From the NCBI RefSeq assembly GCF_030506285.1, contig NZ_CP119422.1, positions 1,798,001-1,862,000 of the forward strand: a stretch of 64,000 nt of DNA. Reading direction: 5' to 3'. Made by a program: the position numbers and the translations under genes. Below the pieces are notes generated by a model. It did not search any database. It was not told the DNA's origin and saw nothing but the letters and a program-made list of their open reading frames with translations. How positions within the stretch are numbered: the stretch's first letter is position 1; each line of letters begins with the position of its first letter. Below, piece after piece: positions 53,264 to 63,000 of this stretch. Source of the stretch: Catalinimonas niigatensis. Its GTDB lineage: Bacteria; Bacteroidota; Bacteroidia; Cytophagales; Cyclobacteriaceae.

Positions 53264-54094
53264 TCAGATAAAAAATTGAGTGATCTGAACAGCAATCAGA
53301 TCAATTAAAAACACCAACAGGGAGGCTACCACTACTGCAGAGTTGGCAGACATGCCTACACCTACTGTGCCTTTACTGGTCGTGTATCCCTTATAGCAAC
53401 CTACCAAAGCGATGGCAAACCCAAAGAAAAAGGATTTGATCGTGGCAGGTACAATATCTGCGAAGCTGATCGCACCAATACTTTCTATAAAGAAAAGTTC
53501 TATGGAAATATTTCCTTCAATATTTGCCCCCAGAAAAGAACCTATTAAACCCACAAAGTCAGCATAGAAAACCAATACCGGTAAAGCTAAAGTCATGGCC
53601 AATACGCGAGTGACCACGATGTATTTGAAGGGATTGGTGCCAGACACAGCCATGGCATCAATTTGCTCCGTTACCTTCATAGAACCTAACTCAGCACCAA
53701 TACCTGAGCCTACTTTGCCAGCGCAGATCATGCCGGTAATCACCGGTCCGATTTCTCTGATGATGGCCACCGATACCATTGCCGGAATGTAGGACTCAGC
53801 ACCAAATTCAATCAGGGTGGGCCGGGTTTGCAGGGTAAAGACAATACCCATAATAAAACTGGAAACACCTACCAAAAGCAAAGATCCATAGCCCAGACGA
53901 TAGGCCTGGTTCAGGATTTCTTTCAGCTCATAAGGCTTTTTGAATAACTCTTTGAAAAAATTTGCGGCAAATTGAAAAAGTCCGGAGGAAGTAAGCAGTA
54001 TATTTTCTATACCTTCAGGCAAATACTTCAGCTTATCTATCTTCTTTTCTTTATTGTCAGTCGCCGCAGAAGGGTCATCTTTTACACGACTCAT
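53264..54094 (-). CDS. MlaE-family ABC permease
   Basis: A 276-residue membrane protein of the MlaE/YrbE family with about five membrane segments. Typical segments are FIMGIVFTLQTRPTLIEFGA near 81-100, the EIGPVITGMICAGKVGSGIGAE region near 114-135 (only part quoted here as EIGPVITGMICAGKVGSGIG), and the end VVVASLLVFLIDLIAVQITQ. It forms the membrane channel for phospholipid transfer with the MCE protein and the ATPase that follow. The first gene of a three-gene operon. Confidence 0.93.
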   Translation of the reverse strand: MSRVKDDPSAATDNKEKKIDKLKYLPEGIENILLTSSGLFQFAANFFKELFKKPYELKEILNQAYRLGYGSLLLVGVSSFIMGIVFTLQTRPTLIEFGAESYIPAMVSVAIIREIGPVITGMICAGKVGSGIGAELGSMKVTEQIDAMAVSGTNPFKYIVVTRVLAMTLALPVLVFYADFVGLIGSFLGANIEGNISIELFFIESIGAISFADIVPATIKSFFFGFAIALVGCYKGYTTSKGTVGVGMSANSAVVVASLLVFLIDLIAVQITQFFI

Positions 54095-54186
54095 GTATCT
54101 CTGTTTAAAAAATGGCTCAGTGCAAATTGAATAATCCGTACTTATTATATAATCAATATCAAAAGAAATGGTTTAATATTTCTGCG

Positions 54187-55551
54187 CTAGGTTAACAAAG
54201 GTAACATCAGAGAGGCAAGGCTTAGCACGAGAAAAAAGCCAAACATATCGGTTACTGTGGTCAGTATGGGGCTGGAAGCCAGGGCTGGGTCCATGCCTAC
54301 TTTCTTTAAAAACAAAGGGATGGCTCCTCCCAGGCTTACGGCTACCAAAGTATTGATGGCTAGTGCCCCTCCGGTTACCAGTCCAAGATAAGGGTTGCCT
54401 TTCCATATCCAGGCAGCCATTCCTATGAGCAGGCCAAGAATCAACCCGTTGATAATTCCTACCGAGAGTTCCTGCCAGACTACCCGCAAAATTTCATTGG
54501 GCTTAAGCACATTTAATGATAACTCACGCATACTTACTGCTACCGCCTGGTTGCCAGAGCAGCCACTCATATCTGAGATGATAGGAAGAAAGACTGCCAA
54601 AGCAATTACTGAGCTAAGCGTATCCTGGTATATAGCAATGACACTAGCGGCAATGATATTCAATAATATGTTTACGCTTAACCAGGAAAGCCTGCGTCTT
54701 GATCGTAAAAAAACGGGCATACTTCTCAGTTCCTCACCTCCTACAATACCGCGCGTACGCATCAGTTCTGCATCACTACGGTCGGCAGCGGCTTCCAGCA
54801 CATCTTTTCTTAAGGCTACTCCCACCAGACGCTGCTGGTAATCTACTACCGGTACCCCGACAAAATCATGTTCTTCAAAAAATTCCAGTAGCTGATCCAG
54901 TTTCTGATCTACCGTCACTGACAAAATACTCTTGATCATGATCTTACGGATGGGAGTATGTGGAGGGGAAAGCAGCAAATCTCTGAGTCTTAGCACCCCA
55001 ATCAGCCTTCCTTTTCCGGATTTGACATAGACATATTGTACATTATAATCAGAGTACTCTTCAGCATGTTGGTTCATGTTTTCTACCACATCCGCTACGG
55101 TTTCTGATTCTGGAAAGACCAAAAATTCTGTAATCATCAGCCCCCCAGCAGTATCATCTGCATAACGAGCCAGTCTGCGCACTTCTTCTGCTTCTTCGGG
55201 GCTCATCTTGGCCAGGATAGCCTCAGCATCTTCCTTCTCCAGGCTACTGATCAAATCCGCCTGATCATTACTCCACATTTCCTGAATAATGGTAGCTGCT
55301 TTCTCTGCCGACAGTTTTTCCAGCAGTTCAGTAGCCTGTGAATCAGGAATTTCTTCAAAAAGATAGGCAGAATAATCGGGTGAGAGCAGGTTGAGCAAGC
55401 GCAGTTGGTCATCTTTATCCAGATGCGACATGGCATGGACAAGCTCTGCAGCACTGATTTTTTCTATATGCTCTTCTAACAGTTGCTGGTCTCCCAGTTC
55501 AATAATTTCCCTAAGTTTTTCCCAGCGAGAGGGGGTATCAGTTGACTCCAT
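54187..55551 (-). CDS. mgtE: Magnesium transporter MgtE
   Basis: A 454-residue protein starting at ATG 55549-55551 (MESTDTPSRWEK); the frame extends further but that part is not typical. The MgtE N domain (about 20-120) has the acidic helices (LEEHIEKISAAELVHAMSHL), then a CBS pair (about 130-250), and five membrane segments from about 280, with AVFLPIISDMSGCSGNQAVA and the SLGGAIPLFLKKVGMDPALA segment near the end. It is a Mg2+-gated channel. It is not closely spaced with its neighbours (92 and 75 bases). Confidence 0.94.
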   Translation of the reverse strand: MESTDTPSRWEKLREIIELGDQQLLEEHIEKISAAELVHAMSHLDKDDQLRLLNLLSPDYSAYLFEEIPDSQATELLEKLSAEKAATIIQEMWSNDQADLISSLEKEDAEAILAKMSPEEAEEVRRLARYADDTAGGLMITEFLVFPESETVADVVENMNQHAEEYSDYNVQYVYVKSGKGRLIGVLRLRDLLLSPPHTPIRKIMIKSILSVTVDQKLDQLLEFFEEHDFVGVPVVDYQQRLVGVALRKDVLEAAADRSDAELMRTRGIVGGEELRSMPVFLRSRRRLSWLSVNILLNIIAASVIAIYQDTLSSVIALAVFLPIISDMSGCSGNQAVAVSMRELSLNVLKPNEILRVVWQELSVGIINGLILGLLIGMAAWIWKGNPYLGLVTGGALAINTLVAVSLGGAIPLFLKKVGMDPALASSPILTTVTDMFGFFLVLSLASLMLPLLT

Positions 55552-55626
55552 AGCAAAAGAAAAGGCTTGGTTTAAATTTCGCAAATATACCAAGCCCAGG
55601 AGCAATAAAAAGTAATGGGAGAATAA

Positions 55627-55941
55627 TTACCTTTGGAGATGGCGAACCATAAACTCCATTGGCATCAGGCCATAGATTTTTCCGATCATCAAAAACATGG
55701 CAAAACCCATACAGTTGCGGGCAAATTCAAAATTAATGCTTACAAAGGTATAGTCAAAATACCATTTGAATAAGGCAAAGATCAGACTAAAACCAATTGT
55801 ACCTACCAATGCGGCCAGTACATAAAAACTAATAAGATATTTGGGTTGCCACCTACCTCCCAGCCTGATAAAAAGATATACTGCTAAGTACTGAATGAAA
55901 AGTACAACAATTGCCAATATGAAGAAGTCTAAATCTGCCAC
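55627..55941 (-). CDS. Hypothetical three-span membrane protein
   Basis: A 104-residue protein with three or so hydrophobic segments (about 5-26, 35-60 and 75-93). I do not recognise it. No signal peptide or motif is visible; the C-terminus is MEFMVRHLQR. It lies 75 bases upstream of mgtE on the same strand and may be transcribed with it. Confidence 0.65.
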   Translation of the reverse strand: MADLDFFILAIVVLFIQYLAVYLFIRLGGRWQPKYLISFYVLAALVGTIGFSLIFALFKWYFDYTFVSINFEFARNCMGFAMFLMIGKIYGLMPMEFMVRHLQR

Positions 55942-56127
55942 TGTGATTATAAATATGATTTCTTTGCAGAAGAACGTAAAATTCAGGAAAAAAAATTCAA
56001 ATTTATGCCATCAAATATTACAAATAAAGATATTGAAATTTAAGCCATATTTTTTGATTTCTGCAAGAGCTGGCCTGATAATATTGTTAATTTTGGCCTT
56101 TTAGTCAATCTTTGAATTTGTCCATTT

Positions 56128-57300
56128 ATGTGGTTCTGGATATTTGGGGCGTGCTGGGTGATCTGTATCTTGTATCAATGTGCTATTTACTATTACGGTC
56201 ATAGGCTTGTGAATACGCATACTGATCCGGAATCACCCTATACCCTCAAAAACAAAAGTTTGCCTGAGCCGGTATCGGTGATTGTTTGTGCCCACAATGA
56301 AAAAGAAAACCTGATGCGATTGCTGCCCAGGCTTTATGCGCAAAACTTCAAAAGATTTGAAATTGTTATTGTCAATGACCGCTCTACAGATGGTACAATA
56401 GACTTTCTGCTTGAAGAGCAAAATCAACATCCAAATTTAAAGGTGGTTTGGGTTCGCTCTCGTCCGCAGCATATCAAAGGGAAAAAATATGCTTTGACGC
56501 TAGGCATACGCGCAGCCAGCCATGACAAACTCTTACTCACCGATGCAGACTGCCTGCCTGATACTAACGACTGGATCAGAGGAATGAGTGCCACACTGGA
56601 TAGTGCCGCACTGGATATGTTGGATCATACAGCAAATACTCTAAAGAATGAAGAAAAGACTTTTGCATTGGGCTATTCACCCTATGAAAAACAAAGAGGC
56701 TTACTAAATGCCTTTATCCGCTACGAAACTTTGCATACTGCTGCACTTTATTTCTCGGCGGCTTTGGCTGGCAAGCCTTATATGGGGGTAGGTAGAAACC
56801 TGGCTTACCGTAAATCTTTCTTTATGCAAAAAAAAGGTTTTCACAGATACCTTAGCGTGATGGGCGGAGATGATGATCTCTTTGTCAACGAGCACGCTAC
56901 AAGCAGCAATGTTGCCATCAGCATGGACACACGAACACAAGTTCATTCCAAACCTAAAACTTCACTGAAAGAATATTACCGGCAGAAGAAACGACATCTA
57001 GGTGTGGGTAAGTATTACAAGGAATTTGACAAAAAATGGCTGGGGGCTTTTTCATTTTCTCACATCCTTTTCTGGATGGGATTTATAGTCCTTATTTTGG
57101 CAGGAACTGAACCTTACTTTGTGATATCAGGTTTGTTAACCAGAGGGTTTATGCAGTTTCTTTTCCTGAAAACTGCCGGTCGTAAGTTAAATGATCCTAT
57201 TAATTTAGCACTTCTACCAATATTAGATTTTTTGTACGTTATTTACTATATAGTTCTAGGGATAAGCGCTGTTTCCTCAAATAATACCAGATGGAGTTAA
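56128..57300 (+). CDS. Membrane family 2 glycosyltransferase
   Basis: A 390-residue enzyme with an N-terminal membrane segment (about 3-21), a GT-A domain (VSVIVCAHNEKENLMRLLPR near 49-68, IVIVNDRSTDG near 77-87, DADCLPD near 139-145 and a QxxRW-like QKKRHLG near 287) and two or three C-terminal membrane helices (about 313-385). It probably transfers a sugar to a lipid or polysaccharide at the membrane. It overlaps the following sigma factor gene by ten bases, so they are co-transcribed. Confidence 0.87.
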   Translation: MWFWIFGACWVICILYQCAIYYYGHRLVNTHTDPESPYTLKNKSLPEPVSVIVCAHNEKENLMRLLPRLYAQNFKRFEIVIVNDRSTDGTIDFLLEEQNQHPNLKVVWVRSRPQHIKGKKYALTLGIRAASHDKLLLTDADCLPDTNDWIRGMSATLDSAALDMLDHTANTLKNEEKTFALGYSPYEKQRGLLNAFIRYETLHTAALYFSAALAGKPYMGVGRNLAYRKSFFMQKKGFHRYLSVMGGDDDLFVNEHATSSNVAISMDTRTQVHSKPKTSLKEYYRQKKRHLGVGKYYKEFDKKWLGAFSFSHILFWMGFIVLILAGTEPYFVISGLLTRGFMQFLFLKTAGRKLNDPINLALLPILDFLYVIYYIVLGISAVSSNNTRWS

Positions 57301-57899
57301 AAAAACAATTTTCTAAAAAAGCCTTAGAAGATTTTCGACTTATAGATGAAGCGACCGAAAACCAAGATCAGCAGGCTTATGCAGAGTTGATGCGGCGGTA
57401 TAAAAAACCAGTGTATCATATGATCTTGAAAATGGTGCGCAATGTTGATGATGCTGAAGATTTGACTATTGAAGCTTTTGCCAAGGCTTTTCGCAGCCTT
57501 CACAGGTTTAAGAAAGACTATACTTTCAGTACCTGGCTGTTTCGTATTGCTACCAACAATACCATTGACTTTATCCGAAAGAAGAAACTGGAAACGCTCA
57601 GCCTCAACACTTCATTTAAGGATGATAATGGTGATGCCGTTAATATTGATGTAGAAGACAACAACCTTGATCCTCAGGAGGAAGCCATCAAAGCCCAAAA
57701 GAAGGAACTGGTTCGCGTATTTGTGACCAAACTTCCTTCCAAGTACCAAAGACTGGTGAAGCTTCGTTACTTTCAGGAATATTCGTATGACGAAATTGCC
57801 AAAGAACTGGATGCCCCTCTGGGTACCGTTAAAGCACAGCTCCACCGAGCCCGGGAGTTGATGTACGATCTGGTGAAGAACAAGAAAGAGCATATGTAA
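57291..57899 (+). CDS. ECF-type RNA polymerase sigma factor
   Basis: A 202-residue sigma factor of the sigma-70 family. Region 2 covers about 28-100 (DAEDLTIEAFAKAFRSLHRF, STWLFRIATNNTIDFIRKK) and region 4 about 140-195 (LPSKYQRLVKLRYFQEYSYD, EIAKELDAPLGTVKAQLHRA). No anti-sigma factor gene follows. It starts within the end of the glycosyltransferase gene (10-base overlap). Its targets are unknown; a coupling to envelope sugar synthesis is suggested only by position. Confidence 0.93.
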   Translation: MELKKQFSKKALEDFRLIDEATENQDQQAYAELMRRYKKPVYHMILKMVRNVDDAEDLTIEAFAKAFRSLHRFKKDYTFSTWLFRIATNNTIDFIRKKKLETLSLNTSFKDDNGDAVNIDVEDNNLDPQEEAIKAQKKELVRVFVTKLPSKYQRLVKLRYFQEYSYDEIAKELDAPLGTVKAQLHRARELMYDLVKNKKEHM

Positions 57900-57971
57900 A
57901 CATATTTTTTTCCGGGTTAGTGAGTATTCTTCTCTTTCCTTACCTTCAAAGCAATTTTAAATGCTACAATT

Positions 57972-59558
57972 ATGAAAAGATGGTTCCTGGGAATCGGAGC
58001 TATGCTTATGCTTTTTTTGCTAAGCACCTTTTACTGGGCATATTCCAACATCAGAGACAGGCATCCCGAGTTTCAACTGAACCTTAAAGTACAAGCATCC
58101 AACTCAGCTACTCATCTCAAAATAGGCTTTGCCGCTCTGCCTATCACTCCCAAAATTATTGATCGCTGGACTGATTCTAATGAAGATGGCCGTTATCAGC
58201 AGGTAGATGGAGATACTTATACCGATCAGAATGGTAACGGTAAGTTTGATGCTATCTGGATGGCAGGTTTTCATCAATCACGCCCGGCACAGGGAATACA
58301 CGATGATCTTTGGGCCAGAACAATGGTTATTGACGATGGTAACACTGTCATTTCCATAACCTCTCTGGATGCCATTGGCTTTGGACATGATGATGTGTTG
58401 GATGTTAGATCCCGTATTGCTTCTAAAGCCCCTGTTACTTTTCCAATCATCAGCAGCACCCACACCCACGAAGCTCCTGACCTTCAGGGTATATGGGGAC
58501 CTAGTACCTATACCAGCGGCGTGGACACCGCTTACATGGAATATGTAAAGCAGCAAGCCTCCCTTTCCGTCATACAGGCTTATGAAAAGCGGGAAGATGC
58601 TTTTTTGAAAATTGCGCAGGACCGATCTTCTGCCATTCCTTTGGTCACTGATTCCCGTAAGCCTCACGTTTTAGATCCAGGCATCAGGGTGATGCAAGCC
58701 CTTACATTAGATTCATCGCAAACTTTGGGTACGCTGGTAAGCTGGGGTAATCATCCTGAAACTTTATGGAGCAAAAATTTACAGATTACTTCTGACTTTC
58801 CTCATTATCTGAGGGAAGGGGTTGAAAAAGGTATTTATGCACAAGACAGCCTGCAAACTCCCGGAGTCGGTGGCATCTGTGTCTTCATCAATGGAGCTAT
58901 TGGTGGCCTGATGACTACAGATCCGGAGTGGCCGATCCATGATCCCTGGAAGGACACAACTTATCTGGCTCCAAGCTTTGAAAAAGCCGAATCGCAGGGC
59001 AAGCAACTAGCTCAGATTGCGCTGCAAGCGCTACAAGACTCTTCTTTGCAGCTTTCGGCAGATGAAGCAAAAATCAAACTGTTGGCCCATTCTTTTGAAA
59101 TTCCACTTCATAATACCAATTTCCGCCTTGCCTCCGTCATTGGTCTTTTGGATCGCGGACACAGCGGATGGATGAAGATAAGAACAGAAGTAGCCGCGAT
59201 GCAAATCGGTCCAATTAGCTTGATCTGCATTCCCGGTGAAATTTATCCGGAAATCATCAATGGTGGTGTGGAAGCGCCAACGGGACAAGACTTTACCATT
59301 TCTCCTATTGAAACTCCTTCTTTACGTTCGCTAATGCCCGGTGACTATCAATTTGTATTGGGCTTGGCCAACGATCAGATTGGATACATTATACCTAAGA
59401 GTGAGTGGGACGAAAAACCTCCTTACATCTATGGTGCAGAAAAATCTCCTTATGGTGAAGTGAATTCCGTTGGGCCTGAGACTGCGCCTATCATTTATCG
59501 TGAGTTAAAATCATTGTTAGAAGAGTTATCTCAAGAAAAAATCAGCCATGTTCACTGA
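57972..59558 (+). CDS. Neutral/alkaline ceramidase-like secreted protein
   Basis: A 528-residue protein with an N-terminal signal or anchor segment (about 4-24). IGFAALPITPKIIDRWTDSN near 50-69, the DDLWARTMVIDDG segment near 111-123 and SSTHTHEAPD near 164-173 match the neutral/alkaline non-lysosomal ceramidase fold; the two His in THTH would bind zinc. The usual Ser-Gly-Pro after THTH is Glu-Ala-Pro here. The substrate may be a sphingolipid-like amide, which fits the sphingolipids of many Bacteroidota, but other esters or amides are possible. The last 11 bases overlap rsmG. Confidence 0.8.
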   Translation: MKRWFLGIGAMLMLFLLSTFYWAYSNIRDRHPEFQLNLKVQASNSATHLKIGFAALPITPKIIDRWTDSNEDGRYQQVDGDTYTDQNGNGKFDAIWMAGFHQSRPAQGIHDDLWARTMVIDDGNTVISITSLDAIGFGHDDVLDVRSRIASKAPVTFPIISSTHTHEAPDLQGIWGPSTYTSGVDTAYMEYVKQQASLSVIQAYEKREDAFLKIAQDRSSAIPLVTDSRKPHVLDPGIRVMQALTLDSSQTLGTLVSWGNHPETLWSKNLQITSDFPHYLREGVEKGIYAQDSLQTPGVGGICVFINGAIGGLMTTDPEWPIHDPWKDTTYLAPSFEKAESQGKQLAQIALQALQDSSLQLSADEAKIKLLAHSFEIPLHNTNFRLASVIGLLDRGHSGWMKIRTEVAAMQIGPISLICIPGEIYPEIINGGVEAPTGQDFTISPIETPSLRSLMPGDYQFVLGLANDQIGYIIPKSEWDEKPPYIYGAEKSPYGEVNSVGPETAPIIYRELKSLLEELSQEKISHVH

Positions 59559-60198
59559 TACTACTGTTCAAGAAGAATTTTCAAAAATAGCTACCTACTT
59601 TCCCCAGCTCTCCGACCAGCAACTAGAGCAGTTGGAGGCTTTATACGCTGTGTATAATGAATGGAATGCAAAAATCAACGTCATCTCCCGAAAGGACATT
59701 GCGCATATTTATCTTCACCATGTGCTACATTCATTGGCTATTGCCAAAGTAACTCCGATAAATCCCGGTACTGATATTCTGGACATTGGCACCGGAGGAG
59801 GTTTTCCAGGCATTCCTCTGGCCATTATGTTTCCCAAGACTCAGTTTTATCTGGTAGATTCTATAGGCAAAAAGATCAAAGTTGTACTGGCAATAGCAGA
59901 AGCTTTAAAGCTTAAAAATGTTCGTGCAGATCACCTTCGGGCAGAGCAGGTGAAAGGCAGATTTGATTTTGTAGTTTCCAGAGCGGTAGCTCCTCTGAAA
60001 ACATTGCACCAATGGTCCAGACAAAAGGTAAAAGCCAAATCACAGCATGATTTGTACAACGGACTCATTTGTCTCAAAGGCGGTAACCTGGATCAGGAAC
60101 TCAATGAATTGGAGTTAAATTACGCCCTCTATCCTATTGAGGACTACTTTAAGGAAGATTATTTTAAAGAGAAATCAGTGCTTTATGTGCCTTTGTAA
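59548..60198 (+). CDS. rsmG: 16S rRNA (guanine527-N7)-methyltransferase
   Basis: A 216-residue methyltransferase. The SAM site is DILDIGTGGGFPGIPLAIMF near 73-92, with YNEWNAKINVISRKDIAHIY near 32-51 before it and the VVSRAVAPLKTLHQW segment near 143-157. It methylates G527 in the 530 loop of 16S rRNA. The start overlaps the ceramidase-like gene by 11 bases. Confidence 0.95.
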   Translation: MFTDTTVQEEFSKIATYFPQLSDQQLEQLEALYAVYNEWNAKINVISRKDIAHIYLHHVLHSLAIAKVTPINPGTDILDIGTGGGFPGIPLAIMFPKTQFYLVDSIGKKIKVVLAIAEALKLKNVRADHLRAEQVKGRFDFVVSRAVAPLKTLHQWSRQKVKAKSQHDLYNGLICLKGGNLDQELNELELNYALYPIEDYFKEDYFKEKSVLYVPL

Positions 60199-60291
60199 AA
60201 GCCTGCGGGTTTAATACTCTTAGCTTTTTGCTCAACCACAACTGTAGGGTCTTCAATTGAACTTACCTTCACTGTTAGTACTGCTCAGGAT

Positions 60292-60321
60292 ATAAAAAAA
60301 CCGTTGATGTGCTCAACGGTT
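60292..60321 (-). terminator. Terminator of the secreted GATase-like gene
   Basis: ACCGTTGA (60300-60307) and TCAACGGT (60313-60320) form an 8-bp hairpin with a 5-base loop. On the reverse strand a run of seven T follows, eight bases after the stop codon of the gene at 60329. Confidence 0.8.
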
Positions 60322-60328
60322 GACAAGA

Positions 60329-61591
60329 TCAAGTCTTTTGTTTTTTCTTTTTTGCAGCAGGAAAAAGAATATTGTTGAGGATTAACCTATACCCAGGTGA
60401 ATTGGGATAGAGATTAAGGTCTGTCGGCTCTTCTCCTACTCTGTGTTGATAATCCTCGGGATCATGTCCCCCATAAAATGTCCAGAAACCTTTGCCGAAA
60501 ACACCGTGAATGTATTTTGCTTCTCCGGCCGCTTTATTCTCTCCCAGCACCACTACATCGGGGCGAATCAATGATTTGTTGAAAGCGGTAGTTTGTCCCA
60601 TAAAGCCTTTGACCACCCGGTTATGGTTTTGGGTAAGCATCGTTGGAATAGGGTCCCACTTGGCAGAAAACTCAAAGAGGTTGAAATAGTCATTTTCTTG
60701 GGTCAGCCCACGTGTACGAAGATCTACATCTATGTTTGAGAACTCGTATTCATAAGGGTTACGTACAAGTTTGAAATCCTGAAAAGCAAAGGTATTGCTA
60801 TAATCAAGCTTTTCCTGTGCGTTGGGATCGGCACGATCCCCATCATACATGGATTCTATAATATCTAAACCATCAGCAGCCAAGGCGATATCATAAGTAT
60901 CTGTAGCTGAGCACATCGCAAACATGAAACCACCCCCTGACACAAAGTTTCTGATTTTCTTTACAACAGCCAATTTGAGTTCAGATACTTTCTCTAGTCC
61001 ATGTTCACGGGCAGTTTCTTCATATTTTCTTTGTCTTTCAATATACCAGGGAGTATTACGATATATCCTGTAAAATTTCCCGTACTGTCCGGTAAAATCT
61101 TCATGGTGCAAGTGCAGCCAATCATATTCTGGCAACTTATCATACATGACATCATCGTCAAAAATAACATCGTAAGGAATTTCTGCGTAGGTAAGCGCTA
61201 GCGTAACAGCATCATCCCAAGGCTGCTTACTTTTAGGCGAATACACTGCGATTTTGGGATGTTTTTCCAGCTTCATCAAGTCTTTGTTAGAAGCCGGACT
61301 GGCGATTGTACTAATGATCTGATTATATTGTGCATCAGAGATGACTTCATAGCTAACTCCCCGAATTACGCATTCGTTCTCAAGTTTTTGCGAATATTCA
61401 ACAGCAAAACTGCCTCCCCGGTAATTCAGGAGCCAATCTACTGTCCCTTGATTCTCTAATATCCAATATGCTATTCCATAGGCTTTCAAATGGTTGGATT
61501 GTACTTGATCCATAGGCATCAATAAATGTGAAGCCTGCAACTGGAACGACCACAAACCCACAACAAAAGAAAGTAATATGTATTTTAGCAT
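60329..61591 (-). CDS. Secreted conserved Bacteroidota protein, often labelled asparagine synthetase B
   Basis: A 420-residue protein with a signal peptide (about 1-20, LSFVVGLWSFQLQAS). Typical parts are HLLMPMDQVQSNHLKAYGIA near 22-41, IAVYSPKSKQPWDDAVTLAL near 113-132, the LHLHHEDFTGQYGKF segment near 155-169, and GGGFMFAMCSATDTYDIALA near 218-237. The last resembles a type 1 glutamine amidotransferase nucleophile region (GGFMFAMCS). I see no ATP-binding synthetase domain, so the usual label is doubtful. It is likely an envelope enzyme of unknown reaction. A terminator follows. Confidence 0.75.
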   Translation of the reverse strand: MLKYILLSFVVGLWSFQLQASHLLMPMDQVQSNHLKAYGIAYWILENQGTVDWLLNYRGGSFAVEYSQKLENECVIRGVSYEVISDAQYNQIISTIASPASNKDLMKLEKHPKIAVYSPKSKQPWDDAVTLALTYAEIPYDVIFDDDVMYDKLPEYDWLHLHHEDFTGQYGKFYRIYRNTPWYIERQRKYEETAREHGLEKVSELKLAVVKKIRNFVSGGGFMFAMCSATDTYDIALAADGLDIIESMYDGDRADPNAQEKLDYSNTFAFQDFKLVRNPYEYEFSNIDVDLRTRGLTQENDYFNLFEFSAKWDPIPTMLTQNHNRVVKGFMGQTTAFNKSLIRPDVVVLGENKAAGEAKYIHGVFGKGFWTFYGGHDPEDYQHRVGEEPTDLNLYPNSPGYRLILNNILFPAAKKKKQKT

Positions 61592-61761
61592 AACAATATG
61601 GTTCCTTGTTTATATTAAAATGGCTAAATGATTAATTTATTGCCAAAAAAATTAGTTATCAAATCAAGACTGGCTATTATTGAAACTACTAAAAAATTCC
61701 GAGCTTTATAAGTTTACTACTCTATCCTTCTGTCAATTGTTTTACCTGTGTAGGTTAATCC

Positions 61762-63000
61762 ATGAATATACTCAATAACATAGAAGAAAGCCTGAAATCA
61801 ATTAGGGATAATTTGTTGCGTACCACCCTGACTGCTCTGATCATTGCCATAGGAATTACCGCCTTGGTTGGTATCCTTACTGCCATTGACGGTATACAGG
61901 CGTCGGTAGATGATAGCTTTGCAGGTTTGGGGGTGAATACATTTTCTATAGATGAAAAAAGAGGAAGCGGTCGTCGTCAGCAGGGAAGATCAGAAAAAAA
62001 TTATCCTCCTATCCGCTTTAGTGATGTAAGAGAATTCAAGAAACGTTATGATTATCCATCAAAAATTTCTGTGAATACACAAATCACCGGCAATGCAGAA
62101 GTAAACCGTGGTTCAAAAAAAACAAATCCTAATATCCGCCTTTACGGAACTGATGAAAGCTATATAATAACTGAAGGATATAATCTGGAGTATGGGCGTA
62201 ATTTCAGCAGTTTTGATCTGGAGAAAGGGCTAAATGTAGCCATTATAGGCTACGATACATATGAAACTCTTTTTGGTACCAACGAAGATCCTATTGATAA
62301 AGAAATTTCTTTGTACGGAAATATTTTTAAAGTAATTGGTATCATGGAAAAGATGGGCTCTGTGGGTGGAGGTGGCAATGCTGACCGTAAAATACTAGTT
62401 CCTCTCTCCAAAGGAAGACAATTGGGTGCCAATCAGGAATTGGATTACCGGATTGATGTGCTGGTCAGCAACTCAGGTAACCTGGATGCTGCTATGGGCG
62501 AAGCTACCAGTCTGATGCGGGCTATCCGCCAGGACCCTATCGGAGCTGATCTGTCTTTTGAAATTCAGGAGAAAAAATCGTTGAGCGAACAATTGGGTGA
62601 AATTACCGGCTACCTGAGAATCGGAGGATTTTCCATTGGCCTAATCACTTTGCTGGGTGCATCGGTAGCTTTGATGAATATTATGATGGTATCAGTAACG
62701 GAACGCACCCGCGAAATAGGAATCAGGAAAGCAATGGGAGCAACTCCTCAGCGCATCAGGCAGCAGTTTTTGATTGAAGCCATTGTCATCTGCCAGATCG
62801 GGGGACTAGCCGGCGTACTCATGGGCATTGGGATTGGGAATGTTGTAGCTAGCTTTATGGATGTGGGGCGTTTTCTTGTACCCTGGGTTTGGATCATTTC
62901 TGCTCTCTTCATTTGCGTAGGTGTAGGCTTATTTTCCGGATACTATCCTGCTTTCAAAGCTTCCCGTTTAGATCCAATAGAATCTTTGCGCTACGAATAG
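61762..63000 (+). CDS. MacB/FtsX-type ABC transporter permease
   Basis: A 412-residue membrane protein: one membrane segment near residues 20-42, a periplasmic domain of about 230 residues (MacB-type, holding [17 protein letters not shown] and [14 protein letters not shown]), and three C-terminal helices. [20 protein letters not shown] near 313-332 and [17 protein letters not shown] at the end are hallmarks of this permease family. It probably exports or extracts lipids or lipoproteins, or works as a mechanotransmitter. The ATPase is not next to it. Its stop codon abuts that of the convergent gene. Confidence 0.9.
   Translation: MNILNNIEESLKSIRDNLLRTTLTALIIAIGITALVGILTAIDGIQASVDDSFAGLGVNTFSIDEKRGSGRRQQGRSEKNYPPIRFSDVREFKKRYDYPSKISVNTQITGNAEVNRGSKKTNPNIRLYGTDESYIITEGYNLEYGRNFSSFDLEKGLNVAIIGYDTYETLFGTNEDPIDKEISLYGNIFKVIGIMEKMGSVGGGGNADRKILVPLSKGRQLGANQELDYRIDVLVSNSGNLDAAMGEATSLMRAIRQDPIGADLSFEIQEKKSLSEQLGEITGYLRIGGFSIGLITLLGASVALMNIMMVSVTERTREIGIRKAMGATPQRIRQQFLIEAIVICQIGGLAGVLMGIGIGNVVASFMDVGRFLVPWVWIISALFICVGVGLFSGYYPAFKASRLDPIESLRYE

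Noticed and set aside
54187-55605. Longer MgtE starting 18 codons upstream
   Set aside because: The extension MLLGLVYLRNLNQAFSFA is not typical of MgtE, and the ATG at 55549-55551 gives the normal length.
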